Origin: Autumnicola patrickiae | GTDB taxonomy: Bacteria > Bacteroidota > Bacteroidia > Flavobacteriales > Flavobacteriaceae | Assembly: GCF_031846525.1 (NCBI RefSeq) | Contig: NZ_JAVRHM010000004.1 | Coordinates: forward strand, 1-64,000 | Reading direction: 5' to 3' | Length of the DNA stretch: 64,000 nt | Part shown: in pieces, positions 1 through 10,210 of the stretch | Layout: the number at the start of each line of letters is the position of its first letter | Position numbering within the stretch: position 1 is the first letter of the stretch | Position numbers and translations under genes: made by a program | The notes under the pieces: model-generated | Database searches by the model: none | Told to the model about the DNA's origin: nothing | Seen by the model: the letters and a program-made list of their open reading frames with translations, nothing else

Positions 1-731
1 AGGCAGAGAAGTTTAGTGAGGAAGGCTTTTGGATGGCTTATGAGCGACTGCGTAAGGAAGGAAAGCCGTGGAACCATAAAAGAGTTTATCGTGTATATAA
101 AAGCCTTGGCTTAAGCTTAAGGCGTAAAGTGAAGAAAAGATTACCAGCAAGAGTAAAAGAACCTTTAGAAGTACCTGAAGCTCTCAATCATACCTGGAGT
201 ATGGATTTTGTAACAGATGTCCTGGATAACAAAAGAAGGTTTAGAGCTTTTACTATTATTGATGATTACAACCGGGAAGCACTTCACATAGAAGTTGATT
301 TTTCCTTGCCCAGCAACCGAGTCATTTGGGTACTGAACCACCTAATCAACCGAAGAACAAAACCTCAAAAGATAAGAATGGATAATGGTCCTGAGTTTAT
401 TGCCAAGATAGCTTCAGAATGGAGCCAGATGCATGGAATCGATTTCCAGTATATCCAGCCAGGAAAACCTACACAAAATGCCTTTATTGAACGATTCAAT
501 GGAACTTATAGAAGAGGAGTTTTAAATAAATACATATTTGAGGATTTGGATCAGGTAAGAGAACAAACTCAGGTATGGATGGATGATTACAATAACCAAA
601 GACCACACGATGCATTAGGAAAAATGGCACCTATAGAATATGCAAAATTTAATGCTCTATTAGAAACCACAGATCAGACTAAAAACAATAATTTTATACA
701 ATCAAGCAGTTCTAATTAGGGGAAGCTTACA
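1..731 (+). mobile_element. IS3-family element, right part only
   Basis: This is the 3' part of an IS3-family insertion sequence whose left end lies before the window. It holds the DDE transposase and then a short tail ending in GGAAGCTTACA at about 731. That is where the terminal inverted repeat should finish, because IS3 ends usually close with CA. Sequence of a second, unrelated transposase starts immediately after, so the element seems to have inserted into or beside an IS982 copy. The exact end is inferred, since the matching left repeat is not visible. Confidence 0.7.
3..719 (+). CDS. IS3-family transposase (OrfB), 5' end outside window
   Basis: DDE integrase-type transposase that cuts and joins IS ends. 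The frame is open to the window edge: residues AEKFSEEGFW precede the first ATG at 33, so that ATG is internal and the true start lies upstream. The rve core is visible, with the first Asp in WSMDFVTD, the second in RMDNGPEF and the catalytic Glu in FIERFNGTYR. The C-terminal motif NNQRPHDALG is typical of the IS150/IS51-like groups. No frameshift is seen in the visible part, so the protein may be functional if its 5' part is intact. Confidence 0.85.
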   Translation, partial: AEKFSEEGFWMAYERLRKEGKPWNHKRVYRVYKSLGLSLRRKVKKRLPARVKEPLEVPEALNHTWSMDFVTDVLDNKRRFRAFTIIDDYNREALHIEVDFSLPSNRVIWVLNHLINRRTKPQKIRMDNGPEFIAKIASEWSQMHGIDFQYIQPGKPTQNAFIERFNGTYRRGVLNKYIFEDLDQVREQTQVWMDDYNNQRPHDALGKMAPIEYAKFNALLETTDQTKNNNFIQSSSSN

Positions 732-1500
732 TTACGACCCTAATGGTACTTTTCCATTCAGGCAATTTTAGAAATCTAAAACACTTTTACCTTTTCTATG
801 TAAAACCACATTTGAAAAGTGAGTTTCCTGAAACAGTATCTTATAATCGTTTTGTGGAACTTCAACAAAAGGCGGTGGTGCCAATGGCCTTATTCTTGAA
901 AATATGCTGTTTGGGAAAATGCACAGGTATTTCCTTTATAGATTCAACACCCCTAAGATCTTGTCATATCAAGAGGGAGAAGCAGCATAAGACTTTTAAA
1001 GGAATGGCTGCCAAAGGGCAATGTTCCATAGGATGGTTCTTTGGGTTCAAACTTCATTTGATCATTAATGATAAAGGAGAAATCCTGGATTTTATGCTTA
1101 CCCAAGGCAATGTTGATGACAGGGAACCTTTAAAAAACGATAATTTCCATAAGAAGATAATAGGTAAACTCTATGGCGACAAAGGGTATATAGGCAAAGA
1201 CCTCTTTGAAAAACTCTTCGTGGACGGAGTCCATCTGGTTACCAAGATCAGAAAGAACATGAAGAACAGCTTAATGCATACCTACGATAAAGTGATGTTG
1301 AAAAAGAGGTCCATCATTGAAACAGTAAATGATGAACTGAAGAATATGTGCCAAATCGAACATACCAGGCACAGAAGTTTTGATAACTTCCTGTCAAACC
1401 TGCTCTCTGGGCTAATCGCCTACAGCTTCTTTCCTAAAAAACCTCCTTAAACCTGGAAATTATAGATCAAAGATTATCTGCTTAAGTCGAACTCACGTTA
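732..1500 (+). mobile_element. IS982-family element, left end missing
   Basis: Remnant of an IS982-family insertion sequence. Only the C-terminal three quarters of the transposase remains, directly abutting the IS3 end at about 731. The right end is placed near 1500 (after CTCACGTTA) because the next 50 bases lead straight into the sugar dehydrogenase gene. The right boundary is an estimate; no matching inverted repeat is present on the left because that end is lost or lies beyond the IS3 copy. Confidence 0.5.
743..1450 (+). pseudogene. IS982-family transposase, N-terminally truncated
   Basis: The 235 visible residues match the central and C-terminal part of IS982-family transposases (full length about 290-300). 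Recognisable blocks are ETVSYNRFVELQQK, the first catalytic Asp in GISFIDSTPL, GWFFGFKLHL, NVDDREPL, the second Asp in LYGDKGYIGK and a Glu in SIIETVNDELK. The codons before the ATG at 743 continue the family similarity only as far as the IS3 end, so the N-terminus was removed by the IS3 junction. The product is unlikely to transpose. The IS lies 55-105 bases before the next gene and may influence its transcription. Confidence 0.75.
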
Positions 1501-1554
1501 ATATAAAAAAGCTATCTTGTTGCTTTTAAATGAAATTGAAATATACAGAATAAA

Positions 1555-4500
1555 ATGAGCAAAATAGTTTGGTTTATTTTGACCGCATTCCTTATTGTTT
1601 CCTGTTCCGGAAATTCAGATGAGGAAAAGTATTTATTAGTGTATAACCCGGAGTATACAGCTGAAGTTAGTCAATTGATGAAGGCAGCTCAAGCCCAGGA
1701 AAAAGAAATAGATACATCAAGCAACCTTCAGTTACTGGAAGAAGAATCCTTCCAACAATACCGGACTGTTATTCTGGCAGGAGTTCCTGGAGATTCCCTG
1801 AACATCAGGCATCAGACAGATTTAGAGCGACATGTACAGGCTGGTGGTGGATTGCTCATAGTAGGAACGGAATTAAAGCCACGCCACCAATGGCCATGGT
1901 ATAATGATTTAATGGCTTCTGTATCACAAAGCGGGGAACTCACTCCCTTTCAAAAAACCTTCGATGGTGGTAGGGTTTCGTATTTAACCTCTGTAGACAA
2001 TTTAGCACAAGAAGATTTACAAAAAGAGATGGCTTATGCTATGGGATCCAATAGCCTTTCCTACGATAAAGCACGTTCTCCCAGGGTTCCGGAGGAAAAT
2101 CGCTTTACCCGTATTGTTCTGGATAATGATCTTAATGAACCCATGGAATTGGACATTTTACCCGATGGATCTGTTGTCTACATCGAACGCCGTGGTGCCG
2201 TAAAACTTTACAATGCCAAAACACGGACAACAAAAAATATGGGCAAGTTCGAAGTTTGTACAGAAGGGAACTATGAGGACGGATTGCTAGGAGTAGCTCT
2301 TGATCCACAATACAGCCAGAACCAGTACGCATACTTTTACTATTCAGCTGTTTGCTCCGATTCCGTACAGCGACTTTCTCGTTTTCGATTAACCAAAGAC
2401 AGCCTTGTAATGAATAGCGAAAAAATGATCCTGGAGGTTCCTGTACAACGTGAAACCTGCTGTCATTCCGGAGGTTCTATTCAATTTGGACCTGATGGTC
2501 TTCTCTACCTCTCAACGGGTGATAATACAAGCTCAAAAGAATCTGATGGATATACTCCTATTGATGAGCGCCCGGGAAGAGCTCCATATGATGCCCAAAA
2601 ATCCTCCGGTAACACAATGGACCTCCGCGGAAAAATTCTTCGGATAAAGTTAAACCAGGATGGTTCCTATACAATTCCAGAAGGCAACCTTTTCGCGGAC
2701 AATCCCATAGAAGGCCTTCCGGAAATTTATGTAATGGGGGCACGTAATCCTTTCCGTATCTCAATTGATCACAAAACCGGATGGTTATACTGGGGTGACG
2801 TGGGGCCTGATGCAGGAGTATCAAGTCCACAAGGACCAGAAAGTTTCGATGAGTGGAATCAGGCACGTTCAGCAGGTAATTACGGCTGGCCCTATTTTGA
2901 AGCCAATAACATTGCTTATCCTGACTATGACTTTACAACTCTTACTCCGGGTGAACCTTTTGATCCCGAAAATCCTGTAAATGATTCTCCAAATAATACA
3001 GGAAGCCTTAAACTTCCTCCTGCTAGGGGAGCTATGATCTGGTATCCTTATGGAGAGTCAGAAATCTGGCCAAACCTAGGTACAGGTTCAAGAAGTGCTA
3101 TGGCTGGCCCTATTTATTATTCAGACCTTTATCAGGACTCAAACGCTAAATTTCCATCTTATTACGACGGAAAATTATTTATTTATGAATGGGCCCGAAG
3201 CTGGATAAAAGTAATAAGTTTTGATAAAGAAGGAAAACCTGCCAGAATAGAACCCTTCTTACCGGAAATCCCAATATCAAAACCTATAGATATGGAATTT
3301 GGACCTGATGGAGCTTTATATTATCTCGAGTACGGAGCCAATTATTTTGCTAAGAATGATGAAGCACGTCTTATACGTATTGAATATGCTGAGGATAACC
3401 GCATACCTATAGCACAGGCTACTGCAGATAAGGTAGCAGGAGCAGCACCGCTAACCGTACAATTCTCTGCCAAAGAATCTTTTGATTATGACACGGAAGA
3501 TCAACTTACCTATCACTGGGAGTTCCAAAAAGGTCAAGGAACTACTGAGGGAATAGAGGTTAGCCACACGTTTACAGAGACGGGAACTTATAACCCCAAG
3601 CTTATTGTTCGGGACAAAGAAGGTCAGGAGGCAACAAGCACAGTCAGAATACAGGTAGGAAATGCTCCGCCTAAGGTGGAAGTTGAAATGGAAGGAAATA
3701 GTAGTTTCTATTTTGATAAAAAATTACCGTATAAAATTGTGGTGACAGATCCTGAAGATGGAAGCACCGAAAATGGAGGAATTCCTGCAGAACAGGTTTT
3801 CATTAATTATGAATATCTCCCACAAGGACAGGATCTTGCTAACCTTGGAGAGGACGCTATCATTTCTCCACATTATCAGGGCAGAAACCTTATGGAAAGC
3901 AGTGACTGCATGTCCTGCCATGCCACAGAAAAAGCATCCATAGGACCTACTTACCTGGCTATAGCAGAACGCTATGCAAAACAGCAGGAAGCAGTTAACT
4001 TTTTGACTGAAAAAATTAGTGCCGGAGGAAGCGGTAACTGGGGTCATAGTATGATGCCTGCCCACCCGCAGCACAGTGCCGAGGAAATAGTGAAGATGGT
4101 AGAGTATATCCTTTCTCTAAAAGATGAACCATCAGGTTCAGGAGCAAAACTGTCCCTAACAGGAACTCTTCCTCTGGATCAACATATTGGCCAAGGTGAA
4201 GAAGGAACATATTTCTTCACTGCTCAATATACCGATAAAGGAGCAAATGGGCTTCCTGCTCTTTCTGATCGTGAAATGATTAGGTTACGCCACCCTCGCC
4301 TTCAGGCAGAAGAATATACGACCGCTCGTGCCGCGGGAAGAGTAAGGCCACAGGGGGGAAATTTTGCTTTTGTGGGAAGTATCGGTCATAATTCAGAGCT
4401 CGGATATAAAGATATAGATTTAACTGCTATTGAGGCTTTGAGTTTCCGGGTAGAGAACCTGGCAGCCGGTACAATAGAAGTTCATCTTAATAGTCCTGAT

Positions 4501-4689
4501 GGCCCATTAATAGCAGAAGCCGTTATCCCACATTCGGATGGAGAGTCTTCATATAAAACGATCAAAACAGAAATTCGTCCTACTACAGGAAGATCTGATC
4601 TTTATCTTGTTTTCAAAAACTCTGATGGGCAGGGTCAGGGAAGACAATTCTTAGAACTGGATTGGATATATTTTCATTCGAAAAAATAA
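1555..4689 (+). CDS. Secreted multidomain glucose/sorbosone dehydrogenase with PKD, cytochrome c and CBM-like domains
   Basis: Large lipoprotein (1044 aa) predicted to oxidise a sugar or sugar alcohol outside the cytoplasm and pass electrons to its own heme. A lipoprotein signal ends at SCSG (Cys17). Residues about 25-160 resemble a degenerate ThuA-like domain. Residues about 186-613 form a glucose/sorbosone dehydrogenase (GSDH) beta-propeller, including EDGLLGVALDP and GGSIQFGPDG. A PKD domain spans about 616-700. A class I cytochrome c follows with C785-M-S-C788-H789 and a likely Met axial ligand in HSMMPAH (833/834). A CBM6-like beta domain lies at about 915-1044. This domain order is known in Bacteroidota. 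It stands alone on the plus strand, with a strong terminator after it. The substrate is not determined. Confidence 0.85.
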   Translation: MSKIVWFILTAFLIVSCSGNSDEEKYLLVYNPEYTAEVSQLMKAAQAQEKEIDTSSNLQLLEEESFQQYRTVILAGVPGDSLNIRHQTDLERHVQAGGGLLIVGTELKPRHQWPWYNDLMASVSQSGELTPFQKTFDGGRVSYLTSVDNLAQEDLQKEMAYAMGSNSLSYDKARSPRVPEENRFTRIVLDNDLNEPMELDILPDGSVVYIERRGAVKLYNAKTRTTKNMGKFEVCTEGNYEDGLLGVALDPQYSQNQYAYFYYSAVCSDSVQRLSRFRLTKDSLVMNSEKMILEVPVQRETCCHSGGSIQFGPDGLLYLSTGDNTSSKESDGYTPIDERPGRAPYDAQKSSGNTMDLRGKILRIKLNQDGSYTIPEGNLFADNPIEGLPEIYVMGARNPFRISIDHKTGWLYWGDVGPDAGVSSPQGPESFDEWNQARSAGNYGWPYFEANNIAYPDYDFTTLTPGEPFDPENPVNDSPNNTGSLKLPPARGAMIWYPYGESEIWPNLGTGSRSAMAGPIYYSDLYQDSNAKFPSYYDGKLFIYEWARSWIKVISFDKEGKPARIEPFLPEIPISKPIDMEFGPDGALYYLEYGANYFAKNDEARLIRIEYAEDNRIPIAQATADKVAGAAPLTVQFSAKESFDYDTEDQLTYHWEFQKGQGTTEGIEVSHTFTETGTYNPKLIVRDKEGQEATSTVRIQVGNAPPKVEVEMEGNSSFYFDKKLPYKIVVTDPEDGSTENGGIPAEQVFINYEYLPQGQDLANLGEDAIISPHYQGRNLMESSDCMSCHATEKASIGPTYLAIAERYAKQQEAVNFLTEKISAGGSGNWGHSMMPAHPQHSAEEIVKMVEYILSLKDEPSGSGAKLSLTGTLPLDQHIGQGEEGTYFFTAQYTDKGANGLPALSDREMIRLRHPRLQAEEYTTARAAGRVRPQGGNFAFVGSIGHNSELGYKDIDLTAIEALSFRVENLAAGTIEVHLNSPDGPLIAEAVIPHSDGESSYKTIKTEIRPTTGRSDLYLVFKNSDGQGQGRQFLELDWIYFHSKK

Positions 4690-4720
4690 TTTATCTCTAA
4701 TAACAGCAGTAGAAAAATCT

Positions 4721-4757
4721 AAAGCAGTTGCCGGTAATACGGCAACTGCTTTTCTTT
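4721..4757 (+). terminator. Rho-independent terminator after the GSDH gene
   Basis: A 13-bp perfect stem (AAAGCAGTTGCCG at 4721-4733 with CGGCAACTGCTTT at 4740-4752), a 6-base loop and a following T-rich run (TTTTCTTTT) lie 31 bases after the stop codon of the sugar dehydrogenase. Confidence 0.9.
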
Positions 4758-5141
4758 TATCCTGAGATCTAGTAAAAAAATTTTTCTTAACACCCAATTT
4801 CCAACCCGCCAATTATACAAGAATTATCTGAAATTATAGCTTAGGCAATTGGAGATAGTTGAAAATTCGATTATATATCTTTGTAGATACATTTCTTGAA
4901 TAAAACTATTTTTGACCAGTTCTGCTTTTGATATACAGCCAGGAGGAACGAAAAGAGATATTCTACTGAAAATGGAATGGAAAGAGCTTCTGAAGTAGTA
5001 AAAAATAAAAGATACTGTATTCTCTACATATTCAAATTTTTCAGCACCCGGTTTGACATCCATTTTCATACATTAATAAGCCATCCAATAGCGATCAAAC
5101 TTTAAGATGAATGAAAGGCACCGTACCTGGTTTTATTTCAT
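4758..5141. other. Gene-free stretch between GSDH gene and rRNA remnant
   Basis: About 380 bases with no supported gene. It holds a perfect -7-like box TATCTTTG (4877-4884) without a well spaced -33 element, and a 33-codon open frame (about 4901-4996, LTSSAFDIQPGG...) that matches no family I recognise. It may be decayed coding sequence, in line with the scarred region to its right. Confidence 0.4.
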
Positions 5142-5144
5142 AAA

Positions 5145-5175
5145 AAAACCCTTCATCGCAATGATGAAGGGTTTT
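5145..5175 (-). terminator. rRNA operon terminator
   Basis: On the minus strand, directly after the 5S gene, a 13-bp stem (AAAACCCTTCATC at 5145-5157 with its complement at 5163-5175) with a 5-base loop is followed by a run of T. It ends transcription of the 23S-5S unit and shows that the tail of an rRNA operon is preserved here. Confidence 0.88.
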
Positions 5176-5182
5176 CAAAAAG

Positions 5183-5290
<108 letters not shown>

Positions 5291-5464
5291 AGCTTTGAGT
5301 TAAAATGTTGTAAAGTTCTTAAAGTTTAAAAGTAATGCTACTTTCTCTCTTTTTAACTTTCAACTTTTAACTGTCCCAAAGGGACTAATAAGTTGACATA
5401 TTATAAGAAACAAAGAACATAAGAAGACTAGTTATAAAAGCAATCATCTGCGTTTTAGAGGCTT

Positions 5465-5502
5465 TTCCCCTCCAGTTACTCTCCCCCTTTCTGGAGGGGG
5501 AA
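5465..5502. repeat. GC-rich inverted repeat in 23S-5S spacer
   Basis: TTCCCCTCCAG at 5465-5475 is the inverted complement of CTGGAGGGGGAA at 5491-5502, with a pyrimidine-rich loop. It lies in the spacer between the 23S 3' end and 5S. It could be a processing stem, or a member of the C/G-run repeats also seen at 54933 and 55396. The rest of the spacer (5291-5464) shows no tRNA or gene. Confidence 0.5.
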
Positions 5503-5507
5503 CCTTG

Positions 5508-6654
<1,147 letters not shown>

Positions 6655-6659
<5 letters not shown>

Positions 6660-7059
6660 AAAAACTGAATTTTCCCCAACTCTCCTTTTTCATACATTTC
6701 TTTCACAAAAAGAAACTCCCGGCTATACACCACAGTTTTGCCGGCATTCTTCTACAGTTGTTGCCATAGGAACTGTACAGGCCACGTGTTTCCCTGCACG
6801 TAATGCGGCAAGAGACTGCTCCGCATGGTTATTAATAGGAGTATTTATGTGAATTGCATAAACTTCAGGATCCTTCAGCAGTTCATTGTAGTCTGTATAT
6901 CTTTTTTCTATTCCGAAAGCATCCCCACTTTCATCCACTTTGCTTTGGGTACGTCGAAATCGCGTACATATTTGCATTTGGATGTTTCTGATAAATTGGT
7001 ATAAATTCAGCACCAAAACCCAATCCAACAATGGCTATATTTATTTTTTTCTGATTCAT
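6655..7059 (-). pseudogene. Gfo/Idh/MocA-family oxidoreductase fragment, broken and fused to 23S rRNA
   Basis: Starting at an ATG at 7059, the minus strand encodes MNQKKINIAIVGLGFGAE (Rossmann N-terminus). After a frameshift near 6965 it continues as GDAFGIEKRYTDYNELLKDP and HINTPINNHAEQSLAALRAG, the classic NAD-binding domain of sugar dehydrogenases of this family. At about 6745 there is an internal deletion of roughly 17 codons and another frame change, then VVYSREFLFVKEMYEKGELG. Similarity ends at about 6660 where the truncated 23S gene begins. Full-length members are about 330-450 aa, so only the N-terminal third is left. Three independent lesions show an old pseudogene. Confidence 0.75.
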
Positions 7060-7174
7060 TTTTTGAATTATAATTCATAAAATCTCGGGCTCACCCAAGG
7101 TGGATGTATTTGTCTTTTATCTTTCAGGTTATCTTAATCAAAATAAGAATCAGCATCCACCTGGGAGCATCTAA

Positions 7175-7234
7175 ACTAGCTTTGAATAATTTGAAGTAAC
7201 CGTACCGCCGCCAGCACCCGAGCCAACAATAATT
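7175..7234 (-). pseudogene. Possible GMC oxidoreductase N-terminal remnant
   Basis: On the minus strand the short frame IIVGSGAGGGTVTSNYSK carries the FAD-binding GxGxxG signature seen at the N-terminus of GMC oxidoreductases. An in-frame stop lies before it and another soon after. GMC oxidoreductases often sit beside Gfo/Idh/MocA genes in Bacteroidota, which fits the neighbouring fragment. The piece is only about 20 codons, so this is a weak call. The rest of 7060-7300 holds nothing recognisable. Confidence 0.35.
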
Positions 7235-7300
7235 TAACTTATAATTTGGAGCTCTTCTGAATTCGCATTATAATTATTAAAATTCTCTACAGCAATTTTT

Positions 7301-10159
7301 TTAATTGTTATTGTCAAGGGGCCGAATTCTTATATTCCGCCACTTCATAACATATGGTCCTCTTCCTTCTATGCCGTGCATCTGCAACCCAATAAATCCT
7401 CTAGGATTGCTCTTGTAGACATTTTCATTAACCAGGTCTTCCACTTGCTCACCATTCACCCATGTTTGAATGCGAGGTCCTTTTGCTACTATCCGAATTT
7501 TATTCCAGCCATCGTTGATGAGATGATTATGTCCATTTTGCATTTCATCATCCGCCGACAACCAACCAGTGCCAAGAGCCTCTCCATATATTAAACCTGT
7601 AGTTGGTTTTCCTGAGCCTTGGTTCCTCACCAATTCCACCTGAGGTCCGTAGACTCTTCCAGCTCTCGAATCAGGACCATCACCTAAGGTAAGTTGTTTA
7701 ACTTTAGTTCGGATTTGGATTCCCGAGTTGGTAACGCTATCAACCATTGCTTCGAGTTCTAGTTCAAAATCATCAAACGTTTTTGTCGTACCAAGAAAAG
7801 AATTAGGACTTCCCTCAACTGTTCTTCCTATAATAGCACTATCTTCAACATAATATGTGTGGGAGCCGTTAAGATGAACCCAACCCTTCAAGGTAGAACC
7901 ATCAAAAAGATCAATCCACTTAGAACTTGTTTTTTCTTCCTCTGGCGGACCATCATTTAGGTAATCTGGCAAAGCAAATGCAATAATAGAATCACCATAC
8001 TTGGTTCCATTTTTGCCCCCACCTCCTGCGGCTATTACCACGTATTGTTTTCCCTCTATCATATAAACACTAGGTGTGGCGTAGCCACCAGCAGGTAACT
8101 GGTATTCCCATAAAACCTCACCTGAATGAGTACTAAATGCCCTTATCTTTTCATCTGGGGTACCAGCCTGAAACACGACATCTCCAGCCGTTGAGACCGG
8201 TCCTCCAAAGCTTTTTGAACCCGTATTTCGGATTCCTTTAGCAACTAATTCAGGATATTCTCCCAGAGGAACTTTCCAGAGGATTGTACCTTCTGCAATA
8301 TCTATTGCCTGAAGTGTACCCCAAGGTGGTGAAATGGCCGGATATCCATCTGGATCAACAAAGAAAGGAGCTTCATTGGAGTATCTTATCCGAGGATCCA
8401 TTGGGATAATTTGTTCCTCTAAATTCTCATCGCTTTCCGAAAAGTCATTTTGTAAAAAAGCGATTAAGTCATTCACCTGTTTTTTAGAAAACTGAGGAAA
8501 GGCTGGCATCATACCCCGACCATTATGAATAACCTCCCGAAGCTCCTCAACGTTTAACTTTATGTCTGTAAGCGCAGGGAATGCCGGAGGATTTCCTTGT
8601 CTGCTGGCACCATGACAGGCAGTGCAGGTTTGATTATAGATTTGAGCCCCTCGTTGAACTGGTGTAGCATCACCATCATCTCCATAATCATAATACTTCA
8701 CAAGTTTATTTATTGTGGGAGCTTCATTTACGTTCACGTACAGGACATTCGAATATGGATCGAAAGATCCACCACCCCATTCCACACCTCCTTGGTGACC
8801 TGGTAATGTGATGGTGCCTTGTTCCGTAGCTGGCGTATATAAAAACCCAGTCTTATATTTCTTAAATTCTTCCAGGACAGAGGCATGGGATTCGGGGGTG
8901 ATATTATTCAAATCCGCCTCGTCTAAAGACAAACGAGCCAGTGGAGGTGGTTTTATAGGGAAAGGCTGCGTAGGCCATGCTTCCTCACCGGGCACACCTG
9001 ATGCCGGCACAGGAATTTCCACTACTGGAAATATTGGTTCCCCTGTGTCCCTATCCAGGACGAAGGTGAGCCCCATTTTCGTGAGCTGAACAACTGCATC
9101 CCTGGATTGCCCTTTAGATTTGATTGTTGTAAGGATAGGGGCTGGAGGATTGTCGTAATCAAAGATATCATGATGAATCGTTTGATAATGCCACTGCCGC
9201 TCCCCGGTGGTGGCATCTAATGCTACTATACAATTTCCGAATAAACCTTTTCCTTTTCGGTCTCCTCCGTAAATGAAATCAGGTGAAGGGGAGCCTGTTG
9301 CAAAGAAAACCCATCCTCTTTCTTCATCCAAAGAGAATCCTCCCCATGGGTTGGCTCCGCCAATTGATACATCATCATTAAATTCCCAGGTTTCGTATCC
9401 AAATTCGCCTTCTTGGGGGATGGTATGGAAAATCCATTTAAACTCACCTGTTTTGGTATCATACGCACGTATATCTCCAGGAGTAGATAGTCGCTCTCCT
9501 TCAGGAACACGTGAACCCACAATGAGGAAATTCTGGTATACAATTCCTGGAGAAGTAACCTCAATAGCAGCCATTTCAGGATCTATTGGCAGGTTCTGTC
9601 TTAAATCAATAAACCCATCCTCACCAAACGGCTCTATCCGTTCTCCCGTTTTAGCATCCAGTGCATAAACCCGGTCCCTGACGAAATTGAAAATTCTTTG
9701 GTTTTGTCCATTCGCATCTTCCCAATAAGTAACTCCCCGGCTACGGCCACGGAAAACTTCGTTATCGTCACTATACTTTGAAGGATCAAATACCCAAACT
9801 TCCTCTCCTGTAATTGCATCCAGGGCCACTACATTTAGTTTTGGGGTAGTGAAATACATCAAGCCTTCAACCACAATAGGATTACTATACATAGAAGGAC
9901 CGATAAAGTCCCCGGTATGGTATTCCCAAGCAGGCTCTAGCTTATTGACATTCGTTGCATTTATCTGTGCTAGTTCAGAATATTGATTGGCTTTCTTATC
10001 TCCTCGATAAATGGCCCAATCTGTATAATTATCATACTTGTCAATAGTTTTACTCTGGAGGAATTGGTCTCCCTCATTCCTCTTGTTACCAGTAATTGTA
10101 TTACATCCCTGCAGGAAAGGCAATGTTACAAAAAGGCACAATATTAATTCAAGTCTCAT
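7301..10159 (-). CDS. PQQ-dependent dehydrogenase lipoprotein with inserted cytochrome c and C-terminal DUF1080 domain
   Basis: Predicted quinoprotein dehydrogenase that oxidises an aldose or alcohol outside the cytoplasm with PQQ. The start at 10159 is chosen because it gives a lipoprotein signal MRLELILCLFVTLPFLQGC; the frame is open to 10210. Eight-bladed PQQ propeller repeats follow, with blocks such as YRGDKKANQYSELAQIN and GSPSPDF. A cytochrome c domain interrupts the propeller (TCTACHGA heme site, Cys512-His516 from this start; NGRGMMPAF supplies a Met ligand). The last ~200 residues are a DUF1080 (3-keto-disaccharide hydrolase-like, LamG-fold) domain, starting WIDLFDGSTLKGW. The three-part fusion suggests oxidation and hydrolysis on one polypeptide. 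It is the last gene of the minus-strand locus, and only decayed sequence lies beyond it. Confidence 0.85.
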   Translation of the reverse strand: MRLELILCLFVTLPFLQGCNTITGNKRNEGDQFLQSKTIDKYDNYTDWAIYRGDKKANQYSELAQINATNVNKLEPAWEYHTGDFIGPSMYSNPIVVEGLMYFTTPKLNVVALDAITGEEVWVFDPSKYSDDNEVFRGRSRGVTYWEDANGQNQRIFNFVRDRVYALDAKTGERIEPFGEDGFIDLRQNLPIDPEMAAIEVTSPGIVYQNFLIVGSRVPEGERLSTPGDIRAYDTKTGEFKWIFHTIPQEGEFGYETWEFNDDVSIGGANPWGGFSLDEERGWVFFATGSPSPDFIYGGDRKGKGLFGNCIVALDATTGERQWHYQTIHHDIFDYDNPPAPILTTIKSKGQSRDAVVQLTKMGLTFVLDRDTGEPIFPVVEIPVPASGVPGEEAWPTQPFPIKPPPLARLSLDEADLNNITPESHASVLEEFKKYKTGFLYTPATEQGTITLPGHQGGVEWGGGSFDPYSNVLYVNVNEAPTINKLVKYYDYGDDGDATPVQRGAQIYNQTCTACHGASRQGNPPAFPALTDIKLNVEELREVIHNGRGMMPAFPQFSKKQVNDLIAFLQNDFSESDENLEEQIIPMDPRIRYSNEAPFFVDPDGYPAISPPWGTLQAIDIAEGTILWKVPLGEYPELVAKGIRNTGSKSFGGPVSTAGDVVFQAGTPDEKIRAFSTHSGEVLWEYQLPAGGYATPSVYMIEGKQYVVIAAGGGGKNGTKYGDSIIAFALPDYLNDGPPEEEKTSSKWIDLFDGSTLKGWVHLNGSHTYYVEDSAIIGRTVEGSPNSFLGTTKTFDDFELELEAMVDSVTNSGIQIRTKVKQLTLGDGPDSRAGRVYGPQVELVRNQGSGKPTTGLIYGEALGTGWLSADDEMQNGHNHLINDGWNKIRIVAKGPRIQTWVNGEQVEDLVNENVYKSNPRGFIGLQMHGIEGRGPYVMKWRNIRIRPLDNNN

Positions 10160-10210
10160 TAGTATTCTTACTTTAAAAATTATTTTCTGCGAGATCAGAA
10201 CCTGCACCAT

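Noticed and set aside
2132..2866. Antisense frames inside the GSDH gene
   Set aside because: Shadows of the long sense frame, whose domain content is clear.
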